Shown piece by piece: positions 44,494 through 52,620 of a stretch of DNA of 64,000 nucleotides. A program made the translations under genes and the position numbers. Position 1 is the stretch's first letter; each line of letters begins with the position of its first letter. The DNA is from Cyclobacteriaceae bacterium (GTDB lineage Bacteria; Bacteroidota; Bacteroidia; Cytophagales; Cyclobacteriaceae): positions 59,592-123,591 of the forward strand of contig JAEUUE010000140.1 of assembly GCA_016787605.1 (NCBI GenBank). Direction: 5' to 3'. The notes under the pieces were generated by a model that worked only from the letters and a program-made list of their open reading frames with translations, did not search any database and was not told the DNA's origin.

Positions 44494-44868
44494 ATGGCTT
44501 TCGCAAAGTCCTTCAATGATCTGGAAGTTTACAAACATGCACAGGCACTTGCGCAGAACCTCTTTGAACTGTCTCTCAGGTTTCCAAAAGAGGAACGCTA
44601 CTCTCTCACCGACCAGGTACGAAGATCTTCACGCTCAGTAGGCGCGCAAATCGCCGAAGCTTGGGGAAAAACAAGGTACCCAAAACACTTCGTGAGCAAA
44701 TTGACAGATGCCGATGGTGAGATTTTTGAAACCCAACATTGGACAGAAACAACAGTCAACTGCCGCTATATTTCTACTGAAACAGCTGAGGATCTTACGG
44801 GGAGATACCAAACGCTTAGCAGGATGATTAATACAATGATCAATAAGTCAGACGGATTTTGCAGCTGA
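44494..44868 (+). CDS. Four-helix-bundle protein (23S rRNA-intervening-sequence / bAvd-like)
   Basis: 124 residues from the ATG at 44494. The opening SFNDLEVYKHAQALAQ, then FPKEERYSLTDQVRRSSRSV and GAQIAEAWG, are signature elements of the family first found inside 23S rRNA intervening sequences and related to the Avd accessory protein of diversity-generating retroelements. It forms homopentamers that bind nucleic acid in known cases. No reverse transcriptase, variable repeat or rRNA gene is nearby, so this is a stand-alone copy. It is flanked by imperfect inverted family C repeats. Biological role unknown. Confidence 0.9.
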   Translation: MAFAKSFNDLEVYKHAQALAQNLFELSLRFPKEERYSLTDQVRRSSRSVGAQIAEAWGKTRYPKHFVSKLTDADGEIFETQHWTETTVNCRYISTETAEDLTGRYQTLSRMINTMINKSDGFCS

Positions 44869-44880
44869 GTCAACCTCAAA

Positions 44881-44942
44881 TCATTTCTTACTTCTTACCA
44901 CCTACCACTCACTACTTACTACTTACTACTTACTACTTACTG
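44881..44942. repeat. Family C repeat, right copy (TACTTACTAC units)
   Basis: ACTTACTACTTACTACTTAC-type units plus CACCTACCACTCAC, the reverse complement of the left copy type. It overlaps the end of cutC, encoding that protein's last residues (AVSSK) and its TAG stop. Individual units are 7-10 bases and degenerate. Confidence 0.7.
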
Positions 44943-45675
44943 CCTCAGCCAACCCCCTCATCTTCTTCACCCTCTCCACGTCAACTGTACGCAGCAGAAA
45001 CTCCGAACTCCCCTGCTCGCCCATCGCCGCGATCGCTTCGTTGCGAAACGCCATTGGGCTTTCTCGCTGCGCGTTGGACGAGAAGTGAATTTCCCGGGCA
45101 CCAGTAATCGAGACAATCTGTTGAACCGTTTGTTCATTGACACCCGAGCCCGGCATGATCTTGATCCGGTCACCGGCTTTTTCGATCAGCTGTTTGATCA
45201 GCCCTGCCCCTTCGAGGGCTTTGGGTCGCTGGCCGGCGGTGAGGATCCGTTCGAAGCCCACTTCGATGCAGTCTTCGAGGGCCTGGAACGGGTCGCGGGT
45301 CATGTCAAAGGCGCGATGACAGGTGCACCTCAGCGGCCTGGCTTTGTCGATGAGTTCCTTGCAGCGGGCCTTGTCCAGCGTGCCGTCGGGATTCAGGATA
45401 CCAAAAACGAACCCGTCGACGCCCAATTTCTGGAACTGGAAAATGTCGCGCTTCATCGCATGAAACTCGTAGCGGCTGTAGCAGAAGTCGCCCCCTCGGG
45501 GACGAATCATCACGTACACGTCCATGGTCACGTTCTGGCGCACCACCTCCACGATACCGGGTGAAGGTGTGGTGCCCCCTTCCGCCGGGTTATCGCACAA
45601 CTCAATTCGGTCGGCGCCGCCCTCCTGGGCTTTCAGGGCGGATTCAATGTTGTAGACAACAACTTCGCAGGTCAC
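44926..45675 (-). CDS. cutC: CutC-family protein
   Basis: 249 residues with a GTG start at 45675; an in-frame stop lies five codons upstream, so no ATG is possible. TIM-barrel CutC: CEVVVYNIESALKAQEGGAD, RIELCDN, MIRPRGGDFCYS, CHRAFDMTRDP, ILTAGQRPKALEG, IMPGSGVN and EIHFSS are all conserved. CutC was linked to copper tolerance in E. coli, but the mechanism remains doubtful. The last five residues and the stop come from the family C repeat at 44881-44942, and another family C copy lies immediately upstream of the start. A case of repeat invasion at both gene borders. Confidence 0.92.
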   Translation of the reverse strand: MTCEVVVYNIESALKAQEGGADRIELCDNPAEGGTTPSPGIVEVVRQNVTMDVYVMIRPRGGDFCYSRYEFHAMKRDIFQFQKLGVDGFVFGILNPDGTLDKARCKELIDKARPLRCTCHRAFDMTRDPFQALEDCIEVGFERILTAGQRPKALEGAGLIKQLIEKAGDRIKIMPGSGVNEQTVQQIVSITGAREIHFSSNAQRESPMAFRNEAIAAMGEQGSSEFLLRTVDVERVKKMRGLAEAVSSK

Positions 45676-45678
45676 GGG

Positions 45679-45718
45679 GAGTAGTGGTTAGTGGGCAGTG
45701 GTCAGTGGTTAGTAGTAG
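45679..45718. repeat. Family C repeat (AGTGGTTAGT units)
   Basis: AGTAGTGGTTAGTGGGCAGT, then GGTCAGTGGTTAGTAGTAG, lies between cutC and the asparaginase-family gene. It supplies the latter's last codons (Tyr-Tyr) and its TAA stop at 45709-45711. Confidence 0.65.
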
Positions 45719-46677
45719 CTGGGTGCTTTGAAGATGGTGTTGGGAACTTCATTGGAGTAAACCGCATAGGTGAATCCCGGCTGGAGGGCATAGGCGCCAT
45801 ATTCACCGTTCTTTCCCAGCGCCAGGAAGCCCACCTGGATTTCCTTCGACTTTTTCGGCTGGTTCTTGACGATCCGCTTGACGGCAATTTCACAAGCCTC
45901 TTGGGGGAAGTTTCCCTGTCGCATGAGTTCCACCACCAGGTGCGAACCGCAGATGCGGATCACTTCTTCGCCCACCCCGGTGGAAGTCGCTGCCCCCACC
46001 TCGTTGTCGACGAATAATCCCGCACCGATGATCGGCGAGTCGCCTACCCTGCCGCGCATCTTGTAGGCCATGCCGCTCGTGGTGCAGGCACCGGAGAGGT
46101 TGGACGAAGCATCGAGTGCCAGCATGCCGATGGTGTCATGGTTTTCGATGTTGGCCACCGGCTTGTACTTCGCCTCTTTCAGCCAGGCTTTCCACGCCTT
46201 CTCGGATTCCGGCGTGAGCAGGTTCTCTTTTTTGAATCCGTTGGCGAGGGCAAACTGCAGGGCGCCGTCGCCGGCGAGGATCACGTGCGGGGTTTTCTCC
46301 ATCACCTTGCGGGCAACAGAGATCGGGTGGACAATATGCTCGAGGCAGAGTACGGAGCCACAATTGGCATTCTCGTCCATGATGCAGGCGTCGAGGGTTA
46401 CCCTGCCTTCACGGTCGGGAGCGCCGCCGAGGCCTACCGTTGTTTCTTTCGGATCGCCTTCCGGAACCCAGACTCCCTGCTCCACGGCATCTAACGCCCT
46501 TCCTTTGGCCGAGAGGACTTTCCACGCCGCCTCGTTCGCTCCTTTCCCGAAATCCCAGGTGGAGATAACGGTCGGTGCCGAGCCTGCAGGTTGCGACCGG
46601 GCGGCCAGCGATTTGAGTGACAACAGCGAAGCCAGCGCAGCAGTGGTCTTGATGAAACGACGACGAGTGGAATCCAT
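45709..46677 (-). CDS. Exported glycosylasparaginase / isoaspartyl peptidase family protein
   Basis: 322 residues with a twin-arginine-type signal (DSTRRRFIKTTAALASLLSL). N-terminal-nucleophile hydrolase: the precursor is cut before Thr in NHDTIGMLALD near 185, exposing the nucleophile; SGACTTSGMAYK and GRVGDSPIIGAG form the substrate pocket. Glycosylasparaginases split GlcNAc-Asn bonds; isoaspartyl peptidases cut beta-aspartyl peptides. The GDS-P loop favours the former, without proof. Tat export of the unprocessed protein fits folding before export. The final residues and stop are encoded in a family C repeat. Confidence 0.87.
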   Translation of the reverse strand: MDSTRRRFIKTTAALASLLSLKSLAARSQPAGSAPTVISTWDFGKGANEAAWKVLSAKGRALDAVEQGVWVPEGDPKETTVGLGGAPDREGRVTLDACIMDENANCGSVLCLEHIVHPISVARKVMEKTPHVILAGDGALQFALANGFKKENLLTPESEKAWKAWLKEAKYKPVANIENHDTIGMLALDASSNLSGACTTSGMAYKMRGRVGDSPIIGAGLFVDNEVGAATSTGVGEEVIRICGSHLVVELMRQGNFPQEACEIAVKRIVKNQPKKSKEIQVGFLALGKNGEYGAYALQPGFTYAVYSNEVPNTIFKAPSYY

Positions 46678-46734
46678 GGCTGAAACTTTTGGTAATCGAA
46701 AGGTAAGAAAGAAGAGACAAATCCCTCCTTCCCG

Positions 46735-46759
46735 CCTCTGCGTCTCCGCGCCTCCGCGG
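46735..46759. repeat. Family E repeat (CTCTGCGTCTCCGCG)
   Basis: CCTCTGCGTCTCCGCGCCTC and CGCGG between the NlpC/P60 stop and the asparaginase start. The simple CTCTGCG/CTCCGCG units resemble a dispersed repeat seen in many environmental genomes. Only one copy is in the window, so family status is inference. Confidence 0.35.
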
Positions 46760-46765
46760 TTTCAC

Positions 46766-47284
46766 TTACGGCTCTTTCACCACCCGCCTCGCCGTGCGGA
46801 ACCGCTTGATGTAGTAATCGGAGTAGAGGTTGGTCTCCACCACGCCCAGCGACGTGGACGCATGGATGAATTTGATGTTGTCCTTCCGTGACTTGACGTC
46901 GGTGACGATACCTACGTGGGTGATCTCCCGCTTCTTCTTGCCGGTGGCAAAGAACACCAGGTCCCCTTCCTTCACGTCCTTGAGCTTCTTGACTTTGTCC
47001 CCCACCTTTACTTGCTCCGTGGTTTGCCGGGGGAGTTTCACATCAATGGCACGGTAGGCATTGGACGTCAGGGCGGAGCAGTCCATCCCGCTGCGGGTGG
47101 TACCGCCCCATTTGTACGGGGTGCCGTAATACGAGCGTGCCGCCTGGATCACCTCATTGATCTTCTTTTCGTGGGCACGGGCTTTCCGTGTGCTGCTGCA
47201 CGAAGCGATTACCGACCCCAAAAGCACCAGGGAAAGGACGGTATATAAAAATCGGTTTTGCGTACCTTTGCTCGCCAACCGCAT
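46766..47284 (-). CDS. NlpC/P60 peptidoglycan endopeptidase lipoprotein
   Basis: 172 residues from the ATG at 47284; the longer frame overlaps glcD on the other strand. The signal peptide ends at the lipobox VIASC, so Cys29 is lipidated. Catalytic Cys69 lies in GMDCSAL, His in ITHVGIV near 123 and the third polar residue in IHAS. These enzymes cut D-Glu to meso-DAP bonds in wall peptides at the periplasmic face. Divergent from glcD with only 39 bases between starts, so promoters overlap. Confidence 0.92.
   Translation of the reverse strand: MRLASKGTQNRFLYTVLSLVLLGSVIASCSSTRKARAHEKKINEVIQAARSYYGTPYKWGGTTRSGMDCSALTSNAYRAIDVKLPRQTTEQVKVGDKVKKLKDVKEGDLVFFATGKKKREITHVGIVTDVKSRKDNIKFIHASTSLGVVETNLYSDYYIKRFRTARRVVKEP
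47263..47270 (+). promoter_or_regulatory. Candidate -7 box TACCTTTG for glcD
   Basis: TACCTTTG on the plus strand matches TAnnTTTG, about 53 bases upstream of the glcD ATG, and lies inside the 5' end of the divergent NlpC/P60 gene. No convincing -33 element. Confidence 0.3.
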
Positions 47285-47323
47285 GTCCGGGAAGTTTAAA
47301 AAGTAAGTAAAACTAACGTATTC

Positions 47324-48763
47324 ATGGCAGAAACGAAAACGGCGGAGGTCAAGACCTCGCGGGTCCCCGCCGGGGTGATCGATCAGTTCCGCAACATTGT
47401 CGGTGATGCTCATATCCTGCTCGACGCCGAGCGCAAGGAAGATTACGGTCATGACAAGACCGAAGACTACTTCTTTGCCCCCGACGTGGTCCTCAAGCCG
47501 GGTACACCGCAAGAAATAAGCCAGATCCTGAAACTCTGCACCCAGCACGAAATACCGGTCACTCCCCGCGGGGCAGGAACCGGGTTGAGCGGCGGAGCCC
47601 TGCCGGTAAAAAACGGGGTAGTCCTGTCAATGGAGCGTTTTAATAAGATCCTCCACATCGACGAACTCAACCTGCAAGCCACGGTAGAGCCCGGCGTGAT
47701 CACCGAAGTATTCCAGAATGCCGTGAAGGAAAAGGGGCTGTTCTACCCGCCCGACCCCGCCAGCCGCGGCAGCTGCTTCCTCGGCGGAAACCTGGCCAAC
47801 AACTCCGGAGGCCCCAAGGCCGTCAAGTATGGCGTCACCCGCGACTATGTCATCAACATGGAAGTCGTACTGCCGACCGGTGAGATCATCTGGACGGCAG
47901 CCAACGTGCTGAAGAATTCAACGGGCTACAACCTCACGCAGCTCATGTGCGGCAGCGAAGGGACGCTCGGCGTGATTACCAAAATCGTATTCAAACTCCG
48001 CGGTTACCCGCAGAAGAACGTCCTGATGATGATCCCCTTCGTGACCAACGAGGAAGCCTGCGAAGCGATCGCGGCGATCTTTGTCGCGGGGATCAACCCC
48101 TCGGGCATGGAGTTCTTCGAGCGCGAGGCAGCCGCCAAAACCTTCGAGTACTGCGAGAAAGTGCTCAACAGCCCCGTCACCACCCGCCTCGTCGATGGGA
48201 TGAACGCTTACCTCCTCTGCGAGCTGGATGGCAACGACGAAGAAGTCCTCATGCGCGATGCAGAACGCGTGATGGGCGTGGTCGAGAAGTTCCACAGCGG
48301 CGAAGTGCTGTTTGCCGACAGCGCCGCCCAGAAAGAAGAACTGTGGAAAATCCGGAAAAACATCTCGCCGGCGGTCAACTGGTACACGCTGACCAAGAGC
48401 GATGACGTAGTCGTACCGCGTGGCAACCTTCCCAAGCTGATCAAGGGCATCAAGGAAATCGGAAAGACCTACGGATTCAACACCGTTTGCTTTGGTCACC
48501 TCGGCGACGGCAACCTGCATGTAAATATTTTAAAAGAAAGCATCTCTGAAACCGACTGGGAGAGCAAGATTCCCGAGGGTATTGGCGAGATCTTCAAGCT
48601 GACCGTCTCCCTGGGCGGCACGCTCTCGGGCGAGCACGGTATTGGTATCGCCAAGCGACCGTACATGCCTATTGCGATGAGCGAAGTTAATCTGAATTTG
48701 ATGCGGGGGATTAAGAAGGTGTTTGATCCGAAGGGCGTTCTTAACCCTGGAAAGATATTCTGA
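47324..48763 (+). CDS. glcD: FAD-linked 2-hydroxyacid oxidase (GlcD/D-lactate dehydrogenase-like)
   Basis: 479 residues. A VAO-type FAD domain occupies about 45-225 with [13 protein letters not shown] for FAD binding and the conserved [17 protein letters not shown]. The cap domain continues to the end, with [15 protein letters not shown] and [11 protein letters not shown] at the active site. It oxidises glycolate or D-lactate to the keto acid. The GlcE and GlcF partners are not adjacent, so it may be a single-subunit D-lactate dehydrogenase. The stop runs into a family B repeat. Confidence 0.9.
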   Translation: MAETKTAEVKTSRVPAGVIDQFRNIVGDAHILLDAERKEDYGHDKTEDYFFAPDVVLKPGTPQEISQILKLCTQHEIPVTPRGAGTGLSGGALPVKNGVVLSMERFNKILHIDELNLQATVEPGVITEVFQNAVKEKGLFYPPDPASRGSCFLGGNLANNSGGPKAVKYGVTRDYVINMEVVLPTGEIIWTAANVLKNSTGYNLTQLMCGSEGTLGVITKIVFKLRGYPQKNVLMMIPFVTNEEACEAIAAIFVAGINPSGMEFFEREAAAKTFEYCEKVLNSPVTTRLVDGMNAYLLCELDGNDEEVLMRDAERVMGVVEKFHSGEVLFADSAAQKEELWKIRKNISPAVNWYTLTKSDDVVVPRGNLPKLIKGIKEIGKTYGFNTVCFGHLGDGNLHVNILKESISETDWESKIPEGIGEIFKLTVSLGGTLSGEHGIGIAKRPYMPIAMSEVNLNLMRGIKKVFDPKGVLNPGKIF

Positions 48764-48799
48764 TTCTAGAAGCCAGAATCCAGAAGCTAGAATCCGGGA
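48763..48799. repeat. Family B repeat (AGAATCC/AGCTAG units)
   Basis: GATTCTAGAAGCCAGAATCC followed by AGAAGCTAGAATCCGG starts at the last base of the glcD stop codon and ends six bases before the asnB -7 box. Same family as 5037-5083 and 6645-6800. Confidence 0.55.
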
Positions 48800-48805
48800 G
48801 TGGCC

Positions 48806-48813
48806 TATCTTTG
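48806..48813 (+). promoter_or_regulatory. Candidate -7 box TATCTTTG for asnB
   Basis: TATCTTTG ends five bases before the asnB ATG at 48819, again implying a very short leader. Upstream is family B repeat, and no -33 TTG is evident. Confidence 0.4.
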
Positions 48814-48818
48814 AGTAA

Positions 48819-50717
48819 ATGTGTGGAATAACCGGAGTCTTTGCCTTTAACCTGGTCGGGAAGTTCAGCAAGATCAACGTGGCTGCCGCTACGGCTTCCC
48901 TCGCCCATCGCGGGCCGGACTTTCACGATGTGTATGTCGACGAGATGGTCTGCCTCGGCCACCGGCGCCTGAGCGTCATCGACACCCGTGAGGTGGCTCA
49001 CCAACCCATGTGGGACCCTACTGGCCGCTGGGGCATCGTCTTCAACGGGGAGATCTTCAACTTCAAAGAATTGCGCGAAAGCCTTAAGGCCCGCGACATC
49101 GTCTTCCGCACCGAGTCCGATACGGAAGTGCTGCTCCACCTCTTCATCCACTACGGTGAGGCGTGCCTGAGCCTCCTCAACGGGTTCTTCGCGTTTTGCA
49201 TCTACGACAAGCAGGATCAGTCTTTCTTTCTTGCCCGCGACCGCTATGGCGTGAAGCCGCTCTATTACCTCCACGATGACGATAGGTTTCTCTTCGGCAG
49301 CGAACTGCAGTCCATCGTGGCCTACGGCATTAAGAAAGACATCGACTACGACTCGCTCTACACCTACCTGCAACTCAACTACATTCCCGGTCCCCACACC
49401 ATCTTCTCAGCTGTCAAGAAACTGATGCCGGGCCACTGGATGCGGGTAAAGGGCAGGGAACTCACCCTGCAGTCCTACTATGACATTCCCTACGACAGGA
49501 GTAAGCTGAGTTCGATCTCGTATGCGGATGCCCTGGCTCGCTTACGGGCACTCCTCGAAGACGCTGTTCAGCGCCGCTTGGTTGCCGATGTACCCCTTGG
49601 GACATTCCTGAGTGGAGGAATCGATTCCTCTGTGATTACGGCCCTGGCGAAGAAACACAAGCCGGACCTGCACACCTTCTCCATCGGATTCAAAGACGAA
49701 AAATTCTTTGACGAAACAGCTTATTCGCAATTGGTGGCCAAGCACGTGGGTACGAAGCATACCGCCTTCATGCTGGGCAACGCCGAGATGTCGGCCCACC
49801 TGCACCACATTCTCGACAGCATCGACGAGCCATTTGCCGACAGCTCGGCCATCGCCGTCTACCTGCTGAGCCGGGAAACCCGAAAGCACGTGACCGTCGC
49901 TCTTTCCGGCGACGGTGCCGACGAGCTGCTGGGCGGGTACAATAAACACGCGGCCTTCTACCGGGCACTTCATCCGGGCTTTTCGGAGAAGGCGGCGACG
50001 GCCCTGCGACCGCTCTGGTGGCTGCTTCCCAAGTCGCGGCACGCACCTTTCTCCAACACCGTGCGGCAACTGAACCGGTATGCAGGAGGAGCTGGACTTT
50101 CTTCCGACCAACGCTACTGGAGATGGGCTTCCTTCGCCACCGCGAGCCAGGCCGGACGAATGCTGCGGCCCGGGCTGCTCACCGACAGCCGGTTTAATGA
50201 AAGGCAAAGAGAATTGCTGAGCACGATCCCTTCATCCGAAACCATTAATGACATTCTTCTCACGGATATGCGGCTGGTGCTGCCCAACGACATGCTCACC
50301 AAGGTCGACCGCATGAGCATGGCCCACGGGCTGGAGATCCGGAATCCTTTCCTGGATGTCAACGTGGTGGACTTTCTCTTCACGCTTCCTGACCCCTTCA
50401 AGATCGACGGGCGCCAGCGCAAGAAGCTGCTGCAGGATGCCTTCCGCGACCAGTTGCCGGCCGAGCTCTACAACCGTCCGAAAAAAGGATTCGAGGTCCC
50501 CTTGCTGAAATGGATGAGGAAGGACCTGAAAGGCATTATACGCGATGAACTGCTGTCCAAGTCATTTATCGAGGAGCAAGGCATTTTCAATTACCCGGAG
50601 ATTCGCAAGCTAAAGAACCAGTTGTTCTCCATTAGCCCCGGCGACATCCACGCACGGATGTGGGGATTGGTGGCGTTCCAGTGGTGGTGGAGAAAAACCG
50701 TGAGCGGTAAGCGGTGA
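48819..50717 (+). CDS. asnB: Asparagine synthetase (glutamine-hydrolysing)
   Basis: 632 residues. The N-terminal Ntn glutaminase begins MCGITGVF, with Cys2 as nucleophile, and has RGPDF and FNGEIFN. The synthetase domain has the PP-loop FLSGGIDSS near 268, VALSGDGADELLGGY near 355 and MSMAHGLEIRNPFLD. It makes asparagine from aspartate using glutamine and ATP; close relatives act in glycan or lasso-peptide pathways, but no such genes are adjacent. The last residues (VSGKR) and TGA stop come from GTGAGCGGTAAGCGGTGA, a repeat-like string partly identical to the end of nth. Confidence 0.92.
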   Translation: MCGITGVFAFNLVGKFSKINVAAATASLAHRGPDFHDVYVDEMVCLGHRRLSVIDTREVAHQPMWDPTGRWGIVFNGEIFNFKELRESLKARDIVFRTESDTEVLLHLFIHYGEACLSLLNGFFAFCIYDKQDQSFFLARDRYGVKPLYYLHDDDRFLFGSELQSIVAYGIKKDIDYDSLYTYLQLNYIPGPHTIFSAVKKLMPGHWMRVKGRELTLQSYYDIPYDRSKLSSISYADALARLRALLEDAVQRRLVADVPLGTFLSGGIDSSVITALAKKHKPDLHTFSIGFKDEKFFDETAYSQLVAKHVGTKHTAFMLGNAEMSAHLHHILDSIDEPFADSSAIAVYLLSRETRKHVTVALSGDGADELLGGYNKHAAFYRALHPGFSEKAATALRPLWWLLPKSRHAPFSNTVRQLNRYAGGAGLSSDQRYWRWASFATASQAGRMLRPGLLTDSRFNERQRELLSTIPSSETINDILLTDMRLVLPNDMLTKVDRMSMAHGLEIRNPFLDVNVVDFLFTLPDPFKIDGRQRKKLLQDAFRDQLPAELYNRPKKGFEVPLLKWMRKDLKGIIRDELLSKSFIEEQGIFNYPEIRKLKNQLFSISPGDIHARMWGLVAFQWWWRKTVSGKR

Positions 50718-50789
50718 TCAGTAAACGGTGGTTCGCAGTTGGCCTCAACTGCTGGGACTACACTCGTGGTATTTCGTGAAATTCGTGGC
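50700..50789. repeat. Family C' and degenerate family A repeats
   Basis: GTGAGCGGTAAGCGG and GATCAGTAAACGGTGG units (50700-50733) overlap the asnB end. Then CTCGTGGTATTTCGTGAAAT and TCGTGGC (50763-50789) resemble family A. The 79-base gap to the next convergent gene holds nothing else. Confidence 0.5.
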
Positions 50790-50795
50790 AGAAAC

Positions 50796-51377
50796 TCACT
50801 TCTTGAACCGGAAGTGATAAGCCCCTACCACCTGCAAGGAGTAGCCGTAATCCTCCGTCTTACCGAAGTTGAGAAACTTCACTTCGCCTCCGAGGTCGAA
50901 ACGGTCGGAGATCTTCTTGCGATACATTGCTGACACATGGAGGTTTGCCATCGAGAGAAAGCTGCTCTCTGCGGTGTTGCCGCGGGCCGTTACCTCGGAA
51001 TACATGATGGCCAGTCCTGGTCCGCCGCTCAGGTAGAGATCAGGAAGGACGCGGATGCGGAAGGAAAGCAGCAAGGGAATGGTCGTGAGTTTCGCATTTC
51101 CCCCGGGCGACGGCCCCGAAGCAGGGCGCTCCATGGAATACAGCGTATAATAACCCGACTCCAGGCCCAGGGACAACCGGTGCTCCGGTTCCCACATAAA
51201 CCGGAATGTGAACCCTACTTGGTTGGTCTTGGCCAGGTCAGCGCCAATATCAAGCGTGTTGATGTAATGGAACCATCCCAGGCCTCCACCCACCGACCAA
51301 TTGTACGGCTTCTGCTCCTGTCCATAAGAGGTCAGGGAAGCGAAAAGCAGGGCGGAAAGTGTTATCGCCAGGCGCAT
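50796..51377 (-). CDS. Outer-membrane beta-barrel protein
   Basis: 193 residues from the ATG at 51377, which starts a signal peptide ending SYGQ. The mature part alternates aromatic and hydrophobic residues in about eight strands (NWSVGGGLGWFHY, RLSLGLESGYYTLY, VGAYHFRFKK) and ends in a Phe-Lys-Lys strand, typical of small OmpA/OmpX-like or 'PorT-like' barrels. No enzyme motif. It starts one base after the stop of the GDPD gene and is the last gene of a three-gene unit (barrel, GDPD lipoprotein, barrel). Confidence 0.75.
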   Translation of the reverse strand: MRLAITLSALLFASLTSYGQEQKPYNWSVGGGLGWFHYINTLDIGADLAKTNQVGFTFRFMWEPEHRLSLGLESGYYTLYSMERPASGPSPGGNAKLTTIPLLLSFRIRVLPDLYLSGGPGLAIMYSEVTARGNTAESSFLSMANLHVSAMYRKKISDRFDLGGEVKFLNFGKTEDYGYSLQVVGAYHFRFKK

Positions 51378-51378
51378 G

Positions 51379-52620
51379 CTACGGTTGGATATAATGGTAA
51401 TACGCCACATACGAGGGGTAATTGGTCAACAGGCCGTCAAAGCGTCCTTGGGTGATATACTGGTTGATGTAAGCCGGCACGTCGATCGTCCAGCAGATTG
51501 CGATGCGTCCTTCTGCCTGTACGGAGGCCACCAGGTCATTCTGGGTACCCAGCGTCCACCGGGGACCCCAGGCGCGGGAGTTGAGCGCCCTGGCTTCCTC
51601 AGGGCTGATCTCGCAAAGGGAAGGGATGCTGGTGTAGTTCGACTGTGCCTTCAGCGCCTCCAGCACATCATCTGCCGGAACGCCCATCAGGATCTCGATG
51701 TCCCTGCCTTTGGACGCAGCGTAGTCCAGCGCATCCTGCTGAATGTAGCGGATCGCCGCCACCACATTAGGATCCTTGATATCGAGCCAGACAAAATCTA
51801 GTTGAGTGTGGTCGATGGCTGCCTCAAGGGCCTGTTCCAGGGTAGGTATTTTCTCTCCGCGAATCAGCCAGACAAATGCCTCCAATTGGTCCCAGGTAAA
51901 GTTTTCAATGGGACCGTTCAACGGACTCTTTTGGGTAAGTCGGATATTGATGTCGCCATCGTGGTAAAGTATAGGAACACCATCTTTGGTGAGCCGGACA
52001 TCGATTTCAATGCCAGTAGCCCCAAGGCGTCCGGCGTATTTGATCATTTCGACACTGTTCTCGGAAATTTCCAGGCGATCGGAAGTGCGGCCGCCCCCGC
52101 GGTGACCCACAATGCGAAATTTCTTGCCGGTAACTTTGGAGCTGAAGTAGCGCTCATACTGGAGGGTGATCGGAGTAGCGGCCGTCTGATTGCCCCCTCC
52201 ATATACCCCTTTGATGATCAGTGTCGCGGGCATGACACCCTTCAGCAGGCTGGCGGCCCCGTCTTCTTTGGCAATCATCAGGTCGATCAACCCATAATCA
52301 TCGCTGGTAGGCACGCGCCAATAGCCACGGAAATAGATAATCGAATCCCTGGTGCCTGTTTCAAACGTCAGGTAGCTGCTTCGGGTGAACAGCGTCATGT
52401 GTGTACCCGCCCATTTGAGTGCCGCATCCGACCCGAATCGCTGATTGGAGTTTGTGATCGTATAGACCCCCTCCATCAGCGGTTTTACCGCATCAGGGAT
52501 AGGAACAGAACCGGCAGGCAGGTCTGGAATAGGATTGGGCACGTCAATAGGAAACTCCGTTTGGCATGTCCAGCACAAACCTGCCGCGAGTAGAATAACC
52601 AGGCTCTTTAACCGCATCAT
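51379..52620 (-). CDS. Glycerophosphodiester phosphodiesterase-family lipoprotein
   Basis: 413 residues; a second ATG at 52617 is equally possible. Lipobox LCWTC near 17-20. Residues about 25-170 form an extra N-terminal beta-rich domain. The GDPD TIM barrel starts at RIVGHRGGGR with SENS, GIEIDVRLTKDGVPILYHD carrying the Glu-Asp metal ligands and the second catalytic His. It cleaves glycerophosphodiesters to glycerol-3-phosphate plus alcohol, outside the cytoplasm. Sits between two outer-membrane barrel genes, overlapping the first by four bases, so it may use a dedicated outer-membrane partner (inference). Confidence 0.88.
   Translation of the reverse strand: MMRLKSLVILLAAGLCWTCQTEFPIDVPNPIPDLPAGSVPIPDAVKPLMEGVYTITNSNQRFGSDAALKWAGTHMTLFTRSSYLTFETGTRDSIIYFRGYWRVPTSDDYGLIDLMIAKEDGAASLLKGVMPATLIIKGVYGGGNQTAATPITLQYERYFSSKVTGKKFRIVGHRGGGRTSDRLEISENSVEMIKYAGRLGATGIEIDVRLTKDGVPILYHDGDINIRLTQKSPLNGPIENFTWDQLEAFVWLIRGEKIPTLEQALEAAIDHTQLDFVWLDIKDPNVVAAIRYIQQDALDYAASKGRDIEILMGVPADDVLEALKAQSNYTSIPSLCEISPEEARALNSRAWGPRWTLGTQNDLVASVQAEGRIAICWTIDVPAYINQYITQGRFDGLLTNYPSYVAYYHYIQP

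Noticed and set aside
44881-44942. Possible CRISPR-like array from repeated TACTTAC units
   Set aside because: The units are 7-10 bases, run without spacers and vary in sequence. No cas gene is present.
48819-50717. Asparagine-synthetase-like tailoring enzyme of a lasso-peptide or glycan cluster
   Set aside because: Neighbours are a glycolate/lactate oxidase and outer-membrane proteins, with no precursor, protease or glycosyltransferase. Ordinary AsnB is the simpler reading.
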